Shown: positions 39,991 to 53,271, numbered from the stretch's first letter. The stretch: 64,000 bases of DNA from Pyrocephalus nanus (GCA_038380795.1 CM076259.1:68477741-68541740), one strand, 5' to 3'. The notes: generated from the sequence alone by a model not told the origin. Numbers and translations: made by a program.

Positions 39991-41820
39991 CCTAGGTTGT
40001 GCTTGTTCCATTATGTGCAACTATTAACACAATTTTTTCCTTATGTTTATTCTAAATATTTTTGAAAATTTTCCTAAGGAAAAAAATATCTCTCTTGAGT
40101 ACAGAGATAGAAGTGAGATATGATTCAAGTGATACTACCCGTGACTGGTATATAATTCTAAGTAAAGGAAAACTATTTCACATAAAATCTTTCTCAAAAT
40201 GCAGAAAGCTGTTAAAAACCGTATATTAAAAGTTAACCAAAGTTTTATGAGGTTTTTTTGGAGGAAAAAATTTTCCCAAAGTACCATAGAAGACAGGAAA
40301 ATCAAGGCATTGATTCTGTGTCAATCCATCACACTATTATAAACTAGGAAGACATATAGAGGTATAAAAGCATCAGAATAGTAAAAAATTGTGCCTTTCC
40401 AGTTGTATCGAGTTCTTTGATTACAAAGCACTCATTCTTTCATGGGGTTGTCGTTTTAGAAGTAGGTGGATTTGGATTTGTGATTGGAATTGTGAATCAC
40501 AAGTTCCTCTGTAACAGGAGGCTGATGCCTCTTCATCCTGTGCTTTGTGAAAGAGAAATACAGAAGGGACTACCAGACAACCATGAATCAAGAAGGCCCA
40601 AAGCTGCAGATCTATGGAAGATGACTGAGTACTCTGAGAGATATATTGCTTCTCCCTCCTTAACTCTTTGGCATATATCCATTCTTTTTCACATTGTTGT
40701 AGGCAGGATACTAGTCTAGAGAGATGTTTGACATGAACTATTTCTAACATTTATCTTCTCTTATGACCTTTTGAAGTGGATATATAAGAGATTTTATAGT
40801 CTTTTTCTATCAGATTTCAAGCAGTTTGCAGTATGCCAAACATCTTTTCTACTCACAGAATTCCTTCCAGGGCTGATAAAAATCTTTCAGGATCATATTA
40901 TGGTTTGAAAATTATTCAGAGAGTTTTGATTGAAAACTTGAAATACAAAATACTGGCAAATGATCAATTTACACATGCCTTCATAGTTGACATTTCAAAT
41001 TGTGCAATAGGTGTGGACTCATGTAACCTAAAGCTAAACAACAGATTTTGAAAGTGTCTAAATATTACAGCTCCTTCACACTTAAACCAAATCGGACTCT
41101 TTTCCCTTTCCTTACCAAGGTAATTTCAGACCCTTCAATCTTCATATATCTTCCAATATAACCACTAATCCTTTTTTGGTCAAAGTTCTGTGTATTGCCT
41201 TCTCGTTCAGTTTTTCTGGTGGCTAAAGGTTGCATCTTTAAATGCTTCTGTATATCTGACGTGAAAGCTGGAGGCAAATGAGAACACTTTAGGGTGTCCA
41301 GGTGGCACTGAATGAAATATGCCCAGATGTCTACACTTGGTGCACTCACCAAGTATTCTTTCTCCAGTTACTGAGGAGAACTGAGGATCTGCCACCAGTG
41401 GTTCAGTTCGTTTTAGCTGAGGAATCCATATTCAAGGCTACCAAATTTTTTGTCTTCTCCGCTGATCACCAAACTTGTGGGTACATCAGCCATACAAAAA
41501 TCAGAGTTTGCTTTTACATATACCAGATGTCATTTACATAAGGAGCCCCATATCATGGCCCATATGCCCTGTGACTACCTAACAGGTAAATAATTTATTG
41601 TCTTTTGGTTTTCCTCTTCTTTTGGCATCCTCCTTGTTTTGAAAATTGTATTTTATTTTTTTGAAAATGAGAAAATCCAGGAGGAGGCTTTAACTATTGA
41701 GTACAAGTATTAAGTTCAACGCTTGTGAATTCAGGCTATGTGTTTAGGAAACTATAGAATTCTATGTTTGTAAATTTTGCCCTTGAGCTTTTCCTAAGTT
41801 GGCTCATGACAGCCTGCAGT

Positions 41821-41858
41821 GAGATCAGCTTAGGTGGGTGTTAATATAAGCTGATCTC
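41821..41858. repeat. Perfect 12-bp inverted repeat
   Basis: GAGATCAGCTTA (41821-41832) is followed, after 14 bases, by its exact reverse complement TAAGCTGATCTC (41847-41858). It can form a hairpin or cruciform. No target duplications or element ends are evident, so it does not look like a small transposon. Confidence 0.85.
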
Positions 41859-41963
41859 CTTTGGCTCCTTTCATAGCTACTGAAGACAAATAGACATCTT
41901 CAGGCCTACCTTGGCGGTAGATTTAGGGTAAGATAAATCACCTGTGGCAGTAATTAGTTTTTC

Positions 41964-42032
41964 TTGATGACTGAAGAGGGAATGGAGGACGATATCGCCA
42001 GACTAACTGTGAGACACTTAAGTTGGATCTGA
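41964..42032 (+). ncRNA. Possible box C/D snoRNA-like segment (weak)
   Basis: A C-box-like TTGATGA (41964-41970; consensus RTGATGA, first base not R) and a D-box CTGA (42029-42032) are 69 nt apart in the normal order. The bases just outside (TTTC before, GGAA after) can pair for four base pairs including one G-U. Clear C' and D' boxes are not obvious, and I recognise no rRNA or snRNA antisense element. These short motifs occur by chance in long sequences, so this is only a candidate. Confidence 0.15.
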
Positions 42033-43104
42033 GGAACATTTATGGTGCTTTTAAGCTTTCCCTGCTTAAGCCATTTATCAGGTTATTGGGCTAAGAGATA
42101 GATGTTTCTGACTGAGCATCCTAACCTTAAAGGCTGTTGTGCATTCTGTGTTAAGCTTTATGGAGGTGGTGATTAATTCATAGAGCGTATTGTAATTTAT
42201 TAAATATATTATATGTATTATTATATATTAATATATTTATTAACAGTAGTAAAAGGATGTTTATTATTTTCTTTGTTTTAAATCAGCTAGGACCTGTTAG
42301 TTTATGTCTTGCCTACCACCGGCATATCCTGTCTGCAAGTTTTTTCAATACTTCAGTGTTCTGTTGGCTTACACTTACATTTGGGGCTCACATTATCCTG
42401 TGTTCCACTGTGTTCCATTTTCTTGTGTGCTGTTATTAACACTATACTTTGGCTAACTCTTTTTCTTTCAATACTGTATAAATCCCAGAACAAAGCCTTC
42501 CTTTGAAAGGGAATTGTTTCAGATTTGATCGTTGTGCCACTAGATGGCAATATTAGGTAAACCGCAATTTTATATTTCTTAACACAAACCCTACCCTAAA
42601 GGCAGATCTCTATCAAGACAAAAGGAAACATGTTTCAAGAAAAATATCGCTTTATTTCTACACAGCATATACTGCTGGAGATCTGTCATGTCATAGGATG
42701 GTGCTTAAGCATAAGATACTCACTTTTCCTTGTGAAGTGGGATTCCTTGTGATCATGTTTTATTATGTGTAAATTATCTTTCTGTGTTTTATCTTTTCTT
42801 TCTTACTTGTAAATTACGTTTTGTGTGTTACTGTTTTCAACCTGTTCATATGTGGAACAAGCTCTGGTATTCAACTTATTGTATTTTTGTTTATTCTGGG
42901 TTTGATCTCTGTTTCCATTTCATACATGAATTAAATCCTGCAGAGGAAAGTCAATTGCCCAGTGTGGTCTGATGGTGATTGGTCTTTGAAAGGAATTTAT
43001 GGAGTTGTGGAAGAAGACACAAACAGCCTTTGTCAATGGTCTCTTTGTGCTGTCCTATAGAAAGTAGTTCAAGAGTATTACTTATCTGGTACTATTTTAG
43101 CTGG

Positions 43105-43380
43105 TTTGTTTGCTTTTTGTTTTTTGTTTTGGTTTTTGTTGTTCTTTTTTTTAAATTTGGTTTAAAATGCTACAGTTTAACATGTCTTAAAAGTGAGGAG
43201 GTTTCATTATTTATGTTTCATTGCTGTTCTTTCATCTTGATCTAGTTTTTGTAGAAATATATATAAATACTTTTTTTTCTTTTTGTATGTGTGGGTTTTG
43301 TTTTGTTTTGTTATTTTGTTCTGGTTTGGGTGTTTGTTTTGTTTGTTTTTTGTTGTTGTTGTTCTTAATTTGGTTTTAAA
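43105..43380. repeat. T/G-rich low-complexity tracts
   Basis: Two clusters (43105-43175 and 43285-43380) of TTTTG, TTTG and TTG units, separated by ordinary AT-rich sequence. Confidence 0.75.
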
Positions 43381-43884
43381 TAAATTGCATTCTCCATCTG
43401 ATTCTCCTGCCTGTCCTTTCTCACGGTCTTCTGCCTGCCAAAACCTTGACTCCTGAATACTAGCCAGTTTACCAAGAATTCCCTCAGGCTCCCTATGGAC
43501 GGCTTCTTCTATGTGTATATATACAGGCAGAGCTAAGGTGAAAGATAAGCAGGGAAATGACTACATGAAGAAGGAAAGGAGATGAGCAAAACAGAGCTTT
43601 AAAGTGTACACGCTTGAGCTGGTAGCAGTTAGGGGACATTTAAGAAGGCTGGAGAGCCATCAGGAAGTAATGATTAGGTCCTAGAATGAATCATCAATCC
43701 TCAGGGGAGTATTCAAAAGGGATTAGGGAACATCAAAGAGGGTAATAAAGGAAGAAACAGAAATGCAGAGACCTCACAAAGAAAATAGGCCTTAGCTGTG
43801 TAGAACACTGCAAAGCTTGTGAAGAGCCTTAGACTGTTCAAGCATCAGGCTCTATTTCTACAGTGCTTGTAAAATCAAGGAGAC

Positions 43885-44422
43885 CAGTATGAAAATGAAA
43901 AGTTTATCAGTCATACCAGGGCATGCAAGAGTCAAAAACATCAGTACTTTTCTCTGGAGTATTCTGTGGGAAGTGGACCCACAGTAGCTATAGACAATGG
44001 AGGAGGATGCAGGAAGACTGCAGAGAGGCCCACGAGGAAGAAATCCATCTAGGACTGCCCTGACCATTACAGCTACAGGATATGCCTGAATCTTGAGATA
44101 AGAAAAAGCCTGAAGACCCTCCTTGTTTGTGCCCCCTGCCATTTCTTCCCTTGCATTCCCCTTACCATATATGGCCAAATATACCCCCCTGGCCTATCCT
44201 TTCAAGCCCCCTTATCTGTAAAACTCTGGATTTGATGCTCCAAGCAAAGACCCTCCCCTGTTCTCGAATTTTCTGTATCCCACTGTATAAAAGCTAACTT
44301 CTTGTTTTAATAAACGGCCATTTTGTGAGTCACATATCTCGTGTGTGTGTCTCGTCCCCCAATGCAAAATGAGCTCAGGGTCCGTCGTTGGGGCCACCTA
44401 ACCCCATTAAAAACGACAGTAT
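43885..44422 (+). mobile_element. Solo LTR of an endogenous retrovirus, forward strand
   Basis: A TATA box (TATAAAA, 44286-44292) is followed 17 bp later by a polyadenylation signal (AATAAA, 44309-44314) and a GT-rich element (44341-44350). This is the compact U3-R-U5 layout of a retroviral LTR. The ends are near TGAAAATGAAAAG (43890) and AAAACGACA (44418). The hexamer CAGTAT occurs exactly at both edges (43885-43890 and 44417-44422), which fits a target-site duplication. It overlaps the terminal TG and CA by a base or two, so the precise ends are uncertain. No gag or pol is adjacent. A reverse open frame at 43858-44178 is a shadow. The family is not identified. Confidence 0.7.
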
Positions 44423-47400
44423 TCCAAAAAGGCTCACGGGTAAGAGAACCTGTTTGCCCTCAAACTGAGGGTGATATATGGAGGAAAAATCATGTATAGC
44501 AACTCTTCCTTCTGACTCCACCACTGATGTGTTATATGGTCTTCATTGCTACTGCTCTGGACTTCTGCATCCCTGCTTATGCCTTCTACCTGGAATATAT
44601 AAAGCTATAAATTCTTTGGGGCCATTTCAATTTTCTCCATGCATCAGGATCCTTGTCTTACATGTGGACTCCTTACATAGGAATGCCTCCTAAGTAATGA
44701 ATACTGACAACAAACAAGATTGGTCAAAGGATATGTTCTTCAGATGGGAATTCTAAATACTCCCTAAACCCCTGCTCCCCAACCCATATATTTTCTTTAG
44801 GAAATATCTTTTTGCTACAGTAGAAATACTGCAGAAAAAAATGTCTCTTAATGACATTTTAAAGGGTAAAGAACAAATGGATTATTTCCCCTCTCATTTT
44901 GTCTCAATAGTGTAAAAATATTTACCTTGGTTAGATATTTCATTTAAATAATGACAAATTCTTTTAGCTTCATAATTTATTTTATTCTGTTTTTTATAGC
45001 CTATCATGCAGTGTAATATTATATTTTTGTATGATCTGTTTAGTATTTCAACTGATAGCTTTCCCAATCTTCTCAAAACCAGAACTGATACACTATAAAA
45101 AAATCTCAATGGTTCTAAAGGAAAAAAAAAAGACTGCAAATCCCTCCCCCCCCCCACCTTTTAATTTCAGTATAAAAAAATAAAGGAGAAACTTTAGTTT
45201 TACCTAGAGACCACTTTGGAGACTTTTATTATCATGCATTAGAATACATACATAACATATTCTTCTGTTTTCCATTATTCCCTGTATTTACATTGAATTT
45301 AAACCTTCCATGAATGTCCCTTATATAACATGAAATCATTATCAGCCTAGATAAGAAAGTAAAATGTCAGCTGTGGTAGGAGTGCAAAATTAGCCAGTGG
45401 TGAAGGTGGAAAGGTTGTTGCAAATCACTATTAGCGTACTAGATTAAATGAGTCACTATTGAAATAAGGTATAATACCACATCATAAATTACTAGAGTGC
45501 ATGGAGATTATGATTTCTCCTATTCTACAGTTAAAAATCTCTCCATAGAGAGGTGTTCTTTTAAAACTGGGTTATAGCTAAACCTGTTGTTAAAATACAC
45601 CACAAATCAGCTCTGTCTGCAAAGCTGAGGGGATAGAAAAGTACTAGCCACTGAAACTGGAAACCTTGGTTTTGTCATTGTCAGATTACTGTGGACCTGT
45701 AGCCTGAGTGAGATAATTCTCAAGGCTTTCTTCTGTGTTATTCCTGCATTTATTGCAAACCAGAACAGTCACAGTGGTTACAGATTTGGAAAAAATATAC
45801 AGGATACAAATAAACCTTTGACAACAGGATTGTTTATTACTCTAACTTGTTGGCCTTGTCAGTCTTCATTGCTCTTTTCCTCCTGGCCTTTCCTTGGATA
45901 TTGTTGGGTTTATTTCATAAATACTGATGAAGCAAAACACTGAATCCTCCAGTCATCTGAAATTAAGAGCAGCTATTGATATCCAGTCTGCTTTTTTCCT
46001 ACAAGGTCCCGGAGCAAAGGAGATTTTCTTCCAGCAAGCAGAGGGTAAACACATGGTGAGTACAGTTGTGAGTTGTGGACACCTGAACTTTAGATTACAG
46101 TGTCAGCTGCAGAGCGGTGATTGCTCTGGAAAAGATCTGTGATGTGCTTCTGATAGATAATACGCTGTCAGGAGCAGCTCAGAGAGCTTTGTAATTTCTT
46201 TGTGAAACATGAATTTATTTCTATTTTTTAAATTTTCTTTAAAAGGCACTTGGACAAATTTTGACCTGGGATAAAGAAATATAACAGATTTTATTACATC
46301 AGTGATGTTCATTTGCTGAACTACTGCAACTTAGTTAACTTCTTAAAATTTGGCCTGATCAAGTGTGATAATCATGCTTGGTGTCAGCTTAGCATGTACA
46401 TAAAAAGGGCTTTGGTTAGATATAGTGCCTGAACATGATGAATATGACTCTTTGTAGAATTCATGAAAATACTGAAAGACTAAGTCTGTCAACAAACTAA
46501 TATTATATCTGGTAAGTGGTCTGAGCTAAGTAAATCAAGATTTGTTTCACTGTTTTGCTTTTTGCTAAAGACCTGTCCTTTTTATCAATATTTCGTTATC
46601 TTACCTCTTGGCATATAAGTTTTTTCAAAGTCAAGAAACAGTACCTGTCAGGACTCTATTTTGCACTGAGGAGTGTGAGACAGAGGGAGGTAATTTAAGT
46701 AAAAGGCCCTGATTTGCTTGTGGCATACATGTCTCAGGAGTTACACATGAAAGACTGAGGTATTATCAACCCTCTTCAAATTTCTACATCCATCAGTTCT
46801 GATACCTTTTTTAAAACCAGTGGCTCAGTTACTACTTACTCTCTTTCATCAGCTGCACCTCCAGGTGCATACACCAAGTCTGGTGAGCTCAGACACTGCA
46901 TTTGCTCTTTGTTCACCTTCAAATTGCCATTTTGCAGTAGAGATTATTTAGTTTTACGTGCTTTTTATTGCTTTTATGGGAGATTTCCAGGTCTTCCAAG
47001 TCTTTTAGGTGCCCTCTAATTTGAGAAATCATATTGGGTTAGTAGGTTAGGACATATGAAACCCTGTACTACCCTGTTCAGATGCTGCTGTTTCTCTAAT
47101 CAACGGCATATGACTACAATAAAGGTCAGAAACTATGAGTAAATGTGAAAAAAATATTACTCTGTTACCCACTATTTTGCCCTCTCACAATGTTTTTACA
47201 AAGCCTAGCTTTTGTGGGAGGAATAATGCCTGTTTGAGAACAGTTTTAAAAAATAATTAATCAAGTAATGCCTGATTCTAATGATTATTTTAATAGAAAA
47301 TCTCTCATATAGATCTTTTTTTTCTTTGACCTTAAAGTTCCTATGAAACTAGATATAATCAACTAAGCAAACAGAAAACTCTCTGTTTTGGAATGAACCC

Positions 47401-50256
47401 TCCAAGCAGAAATAAAATTTCGTTGAGGTTTGAGTTCTATCTCCGAATTAAAAAAAAATAAATTTACATGTCTTGTTCTTTGGAAAGCTCATACATGAAC
47501 TGATTTCCACCATTTCCAGCACATTTAAGCACATCCTTCCTCAGAAGCATGCAATTGTGAAAACAGAGGGTGTGAGAAGTGAAGGATGGCATTCAGAGCA
47601 AATCCATCAGCACAATATGTTCAGACTGCAAGCAACCCATTAATAAAGATGCTTGATGCAATTAAAATGTGAGTACAAGTTGGTGTAAGACAAATGTATG
47701 TCTAAAAATACATAAATGAAAAAATACAAAAATTTGGATAATCAAGTCCATTTCATGTAGTTTCTGTGTGAGTACAAATAATCACATCATTTTTTCCCTG
47801 TGTATTTTTTTAATCAGCCTGAGTCACAGTGGGAGGTATTTCTTCAGCTTTCCAATAAGGAAGGGGCGAGGATTAAAGGGGGGGGTCTGCCTTCAAAGCC
47901 ATGCTATGTCCAGAGGGAGTCTCCTCCTGGGGTTTTAGCATTGAGGGTCTTTGAAGTTTTTTGGATTTTCACTTACCAGGTGGTCTTGACTCATAGCAGC
48001 ATCTCCTCTGAGCTGCAGTCACACAGCACTGCAGGGAACCTACCTACTTCACTTTCTGGAGTAAAGAAGCCACAGGAAAAATTATATTTTTGCAGGATGG
48101 TTATATCTCTTATGGGAGCACAACAATCCCTGCTACAGAACCTGAGACAGAACAGAAATATATGCCAGACAGTGGAAAGTCTGATTCAGTTAAGAGCCAC
48201 ATTTAGCAGTAGTGGAAAGTGCTGTTTGAATGCAGTCATTAGATGGCAGAATTGATCAAGCAATAACCTGATCTTTGTGCTGAGTAGTGTATGCCCCAAA
48301 CCAGATGGTTTAAAAAATAGATACCAAGTAGCAGCTGGTGCTTGTATATATTCCCGAAATACTGTACCTGGCTTACCTGCAGGCACTTTGAGCTAACAGA
48401 GACCACAGTATTTGTACATCATTTCCAGAAGCAGCACTTCAGGGACTGGGGATCAGAGCATCAATCAATGAGCATTGTTAGATCATTTCTAGGTATGTGC
48501 CTTTGAAGACCTGTACCTGTGCAAATATTGACTGTCGTGATGCTGTCTGACTATATTTTTGGCAATAGCACAGGTACAATGCACTGTGTTTCCCTAAATG
48601 CCATTGCTTTGAGAGGTATCTCTTCTGAAGTGACTCTGTTCAGCCAATTTCTAACTGCAGTTAATTTCTTTGGGCATCAGGCAACTTCATAAAATTACTA
48701 GCCAATAGCAGCTCATTAGAAGTAGCTAAATTCTATGGGAGATGATCTTTTAAATTTTAACAATTCTTCTCCCTTATTACTTCAATACTTTCATTTAAAG
48801 AAGCAAAGTACTACCAAATCTAACAACCCCTGAACCCCCATGAAAATAAAAATGTATTATTTCTAATCAACCAGCTGACTCAAATTATTTTATAATTAGC
48901 TTTTCTAGTATTCCACTTACCATTAAAATTCCCTGTACTCTGATTGCAGTTCCCAAACTACACACCCCTCCACCTCCAGTTTAAAATATTTTATATTCTT
49001 TATTAGTCCCTAAAGGTAGTATTTCATATTGGTTAGTTCACAATAAGAAAAAAACTAGAGAAAGGAACTTAAACAGAATTTTGATAATCCACAGCTAAAA
49101 TTATCAATTTTTTTGTGCAGAAACAACATTGACAGGTATGCCTCTATCTGATTGTTCATATAGGTGCTTAAATATATTACATCCATATAAAGGATTAGCA
49201 CCAAAAGAAACATTAAGGATTTCAGCTCTTTATCCCAAATTCAAAGTGGGGTATTAATCCCTTTCTTTCAAAATTTCAAGTCTGATGTTTGTTATCTTTC
49301 TTTTACTTTTTTCCCCCTTCACCTACAAGTACTTACAAAATCTCCTAATAAAGTGCTCTGCATTTCACAACACGATAATTTCTTCTTTACAAGTATGTTG
49401 GGATTGATATGTCCTAACATTAACCATCTACTTCTGAACTTGTCATCTGGGATCCCTTTACAGTCAGTGGAAAGCAATAGCCACCTCTAGAGGCAATTCA
49501 TCCCATCTATTTTAGATGTCTGCTCTAGGATGAGTCTGCTCTAGAAATTATGATTTTTCTCCAGTGACTATAACAGGAGCCTGGGGGGAGTTAGCTGAGA
49601 TAAAAATTCCCAGTCTCGACATTTGGTCAGGTGAATTCCCATGCTGAGTCTAAGATCTTGCATTCAAGAATGCAATATATTCTTGCCTCTTTGGATAAGA
49701 ACTGTATACACTCTGTTTTGCTACACTGAAGTAAATAATGAGGGGCACAATCCAACAACAGCATATTTTTTAAAGGTGACAAAACCTTATGACAAAACCT
49801 ATACTTGTAGAGTATACTCATCAGGATACTGAGGTATAATGTTAGGGACAAGTGGTGGCAAAATCACATTAATTTACTGAAAAAGTTTCAGTAATGCAAC
49901 AAAAGTATTAAAATGAAACTGTAATGAATAAGCATGATACAAATGGTGGTATAGAACTGTACAAATGGTTGTGTAGAATTTACTTTTAGTTTGACTATAC
50001 AGTGATTTCATTTTCCTTTCACTGAATAAATGGTATGATCAACTCTGCTAGGCCTAATTTTTAAGCTGAAACAAGCAATACAATAAATAGCTAGAAATCT
50101 ATTTATTTAATTAGTTTTGGTATATTTAGAGGGCCACTTTCTCTTGATATTTACTTTAATATGAATGACAGTAACACTATAAATTTAACAAGTGTGAGAG
50201 TGGAGCAGCCACCCTAGCAAATTCTGTTACCACTTCAAACTCTTTCTTCACTGTCT
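44423..50256. other. AT-rich unique stretch, no gene seen
   Basis: No recognised mobile element in about 5.8 kb. A run of 11 C (about 45147-45157) follows a purine run. The longest frame in this stretch (151 codons, forward, 47800-48255) begins in a poly-T context and has no family signature, hydrophobic signal or splice-like edge; chance is the simplest explanation. A short forward frame at 45927-46142 covers a CAAG...GGTGAG-like segment that superficially resembles an exon edge, but nothing supports it. Confidence 0.5.
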
Positions 50257-50590
50257 TGATTGGGGTGGTACACAACACGGCTTCAGGATACCAGCACACT
50301 TTATTACAACTGTGCAGCTACTTTATACAGTTTTAGGTGACACATGTACACGCACCATTGGTTTACCACTAATGTAATAACTCATGATTGGACACACAGC
50401 CACACGTGTCTGAACACAATAGGTTAGTGTTCTTGACAGGAAACCCATTCTGTGTCACAGTCCTTTCTGTCTATAGTTGACCCTCTGCCAGGTGTAGGCG
50501 TTCCATCTTCAGTATCTCAGCTTACAGAGAGCCCAGAACCAGTTGGGCTCCCCCACACTTCACAGCTCTCACTCCCAAGAGTTTTGAACA
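50257..50590 (-). mobile_element. Compact LTR-like element, reverse strand
   Basis: Read on the reverse strand, a TATA box (TATAAA, complement of 50322-50327) is followed 16 bp later by AATAAA (complement of 50300-50305) and then by a GTGTGCTGG...GTGTTGTGTACC segment. This is the arrangement of a short retroviral LTR with a very short R region. The sense 3' end is probably near CCACCCCAATCA (complement of 50257-50268). The sense 5' end is uncertain: it could start at TGTGACACAGAATGGG (complement ending about 50460) or extend to about 50590. No clean target duplication was found and no internal genes adjoin it. The family is unknown. Confidence 0.5.
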
Positions 50591-50656
50591 ACTCAGGGAT
50601 AGACCTATTTATAGTTTTTCTGTGGTTTTTGTTGTCGTGGTGTTTTTGGTTTTGTT

Positions 50657-50690
50657 TTTTTTTGTTTGTTTGTTTGTTTGTTTGTTTTGG
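50657..50690. repeat. (TTTG)n microsatellite
   Basis: A T/G run containing about six TTTG units just downstream of the LTR-like element. Confidence 0.85.
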
Positions 50691-50699
50691 AGATTTTTT

Positions 50700-53179
50700 G
50701 CGTGTGTGTTTGGTTTTAATAACCACAAACAGGCAATTTGCTATAGAGAAGATATAAATTGATTTTTATAGCTTACTTTTGCAGTATTCCTTCTGCTATT
50801 TCTTGCTATATACAGTAAGCAAGCATGTAATGAATTTCTAAAGGCTTGCTCAAAATTTCCAAGACTTCCTTTGTTTATGGAACACTAGTTCTTCACTTAA
50901 TTATGGTATCCGTTAGTTTTCTAGACAATCAACAGCTGCCAACAATGTGCATCCATACTGAAATTCCTTACTTGCTCTATAAACATATCTACTAGTCTGG
51001 TGAAACAGATAAGCTATAACTTATAAAAGTGTTACAAGCAGTTTCAAACAGAAGTATTTCTGAGTAGCACTCTGTATGTGTGATAATGGGCTGCTTCAAA
51101 GGGAACAGCGAACGTCCAATGAGAAAACATCTCCAGTAGATGTTTGTATCAACAGTTAAAACCTAACCCTCCATTTTAATTTCCTTATTGATGGGTGATA
51201 TTCATATAGACAAACCTAAGATGAGTTACCAGTAATTTCAGGGCTTTTAAGTCCCCCAGAGCAGGCAATCTGAGGGCTTAATCCAATTTTTTTTTTGTAT
51301 GGTAAGTTTTGACTAACTATTCTCAGTACTCTTAGTAACTTTTGCTTCTATTCAGCTCCAGAGATGGTTACAAGTGTTAGCAGTTTGTTTCTCATTGAAA
51401 TAAATAGAATAATGCTTTCTGCTTTCAACATTTTGCAGCCTAAGGACAGCATAGGACCACTCAGTTTAGTTCATTGCTTTAGGCAGCTGATATGTGAAAT
51501 TAAAAAAGTAAGCCATGTTGATTGGACCCACATGGATAGATCTTTCTTTGGGCTGATGAACTGAAAGGAACTTCTAGAATTAACGTTGGTGTGGATAGTC
51601 ATACTTTCAAATTAAAAATACATTTTAGATACTTTCTGTAATATTCCCTGACAAATGTCTTTTAAAGAGGCATTATTGATATTAAAACAAAATTTCAGAG
51701 TTGCTAAATTTAAGGTTGTGTAAAGAACAAATAGTTTTCCAAGCATTCACTTTCCTATGAGTAGTATGTCCATCCTTTTGTTTATCTTAATATTAAAAGG
51801 GTTTTTCATAATTATCTATGTTTTGGGATATTTTTGAATATTTTAATTGATATTATCTAATTATTCAAATTAAAACAACACATATAATTGAAGAAGTAGA
51901 GACAGTGAGAGAATTTTATTGACCTTCAACAAGAAATGCTTCTAGATGAACACTGACTCCAAGAAAAAAAACACCTTTAGCTTGTTTTGGGCTACTTAAA
52001 ATCCCTTTGAGTTTTATTGAATGTCTCAGCCTAGAGACACTGGCACTAACCAACCATGCAGATAGACATTATAATGTTATTTCTAGCGAATGTCATGAAA
52101 GGTTTCTGCTTTGGGGAGGGGTTTTTTTTTTTTTTCTGGTAGTGTGTTTTTTGGGGTTTGAGTTTTGTTTTTTTTATTCATGGCTGCAGAGTATTTTTCT
52201 GCTTGAGAGCTTTATTTCAGGTACAAATATTAAGAATTGTTATTGCTTTTAGTGGATTTGTTTAAGAGTTCTCTACTCCTAAAAGCACCCAGACCTTGTT
52301 TGTCTATTTAAAATCTATTGACTGTAAATAGTCACAGGTTCCTAAATCCTTAGTGGATTGTATTTTCACAAAGCAAGCAATTAGGTTCAACACAGTCACA
52401 GCATGTAAAGATTGCTATGTACTGCTATATACTGCTTCTTTTTTCTGACATAGAGAGGTGTAGCAGTTCTGTGGCACTTGCTGATATTTACCTCTCTATG
52501 TAGGAAATACAGATAAATTCATCCCCTAAACGATCTTGGCAAAGCTCATACTTCTGCACAACAAGTACTTTATCAAAACCTTATTATAAAGAGTGACCAA
52601 ATGGGATATCATCCAAGATAGAAAATATACTGTCTTGCACTTCATATGTCTAACACTAGCTTATATTAATGCCACAAGTGTAGTAAATGTTCCCTGGGGG
52701 GTGCTGGGTGCCAGCAAACTGTAACAGTGATAATTTTGATACCTAAGCTACCTAGAAGATACACTGACTACATATGAAGATATAGAATTGTGAATATTGT
52801 GCCTTAGTATTCAAGTAAATTGTTGAATCATTTTTTTTAAGAATGTCTCTGAAGGGATTTCCAGTTTATTACTTAATATGATTCTTCTTTTTATTACTAT
52901 TCTGCTTGTTTTCATGATTAATTATAACAAAAAAAATTAAATTTCTGTCCAAATTATGCTAATACTACCAGCTGTCACTTGCATTGCACAGTTCATAATG
53001 CAATTCTTTATGAATTTGAGGCAATCTTCATAGTTACACTCAAGCTGTTGTGTCATGGATCAGCAAGAGGCTCCAACGAAGAACTTTAGCAACACCCCTA
53101 TAATTGTTGCTCCTTCCAACACAATAATTCTGGTTCTCACCTGAAGTTTACATATTGACATTGCTTGTGATTAGTGGTA
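50700..53179. other. AT-rich unique stretch, no gene seen
   Basis: No recognised element. There is a T run at about 52121-52136. Open frames are all under 85 codons and unremarkable. Confidence 0.5.
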
Positions 53180-53271
53180 CAACCCCCAGTTTACTGGTAT
53201 CCTTTGGGGATTAACACCAGTGCAAATACTGTTCAACACCTTTGTTAATGATCTTGTTGGTGCTCTCCAAT
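53180..53271 (+). repeat. CR1-like reverse transcriptase scrap, forward strand
   Basis: The forward translation around 53222-53263 reads ILFNTFVNDLVG. This resembles the segment just before the catalytic YADD region in non-LTR reverse transcriptases (normally GPxLFNIFINDLxxG). About 90 bp can be followed before the sequence switches into an oppositely oriented CR1 piece. It probably belongs to the same insertion as the forward CR1 end at 53405-53692. Confidence 0.6.

Larger units (their letters stand above)
39991..43884. other. AT-rich stretch with T/G-rich tracts, no gene seen
   Basis: No recognised mobile element. Very AT-rich at 42189-42245. T/G-rich low-complexity tracts at 43105-43175 and 43285-43380 produce artificial hydrophobic open frames (for example 42979-43245) that I do not call genes. 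A 12-bp inverted repeat at 41821-41858 is listed separately. Paired opposite open frames at 40417-40750 (100 and 109 codons) show no family. Confidence 0.5.

Noticed and set aside
42979..43245. Hydrophobic forward frame as a membrane protein
   Set aside because: The hydrophobic run is translated from T/G-rich simple sequence.
45960..46060. Possible exon ending in a GGTGAG donor-like site
   Set aside because: The short frame has no homology that I can see and no convincing acceptor upstream.
47800..48255. 151-codon forward open frame as a gene
   Set aside because: No family signature, signal or exon-like boundary. An open frame this long is expected roughly once by chance in this much AT-rich DNA.
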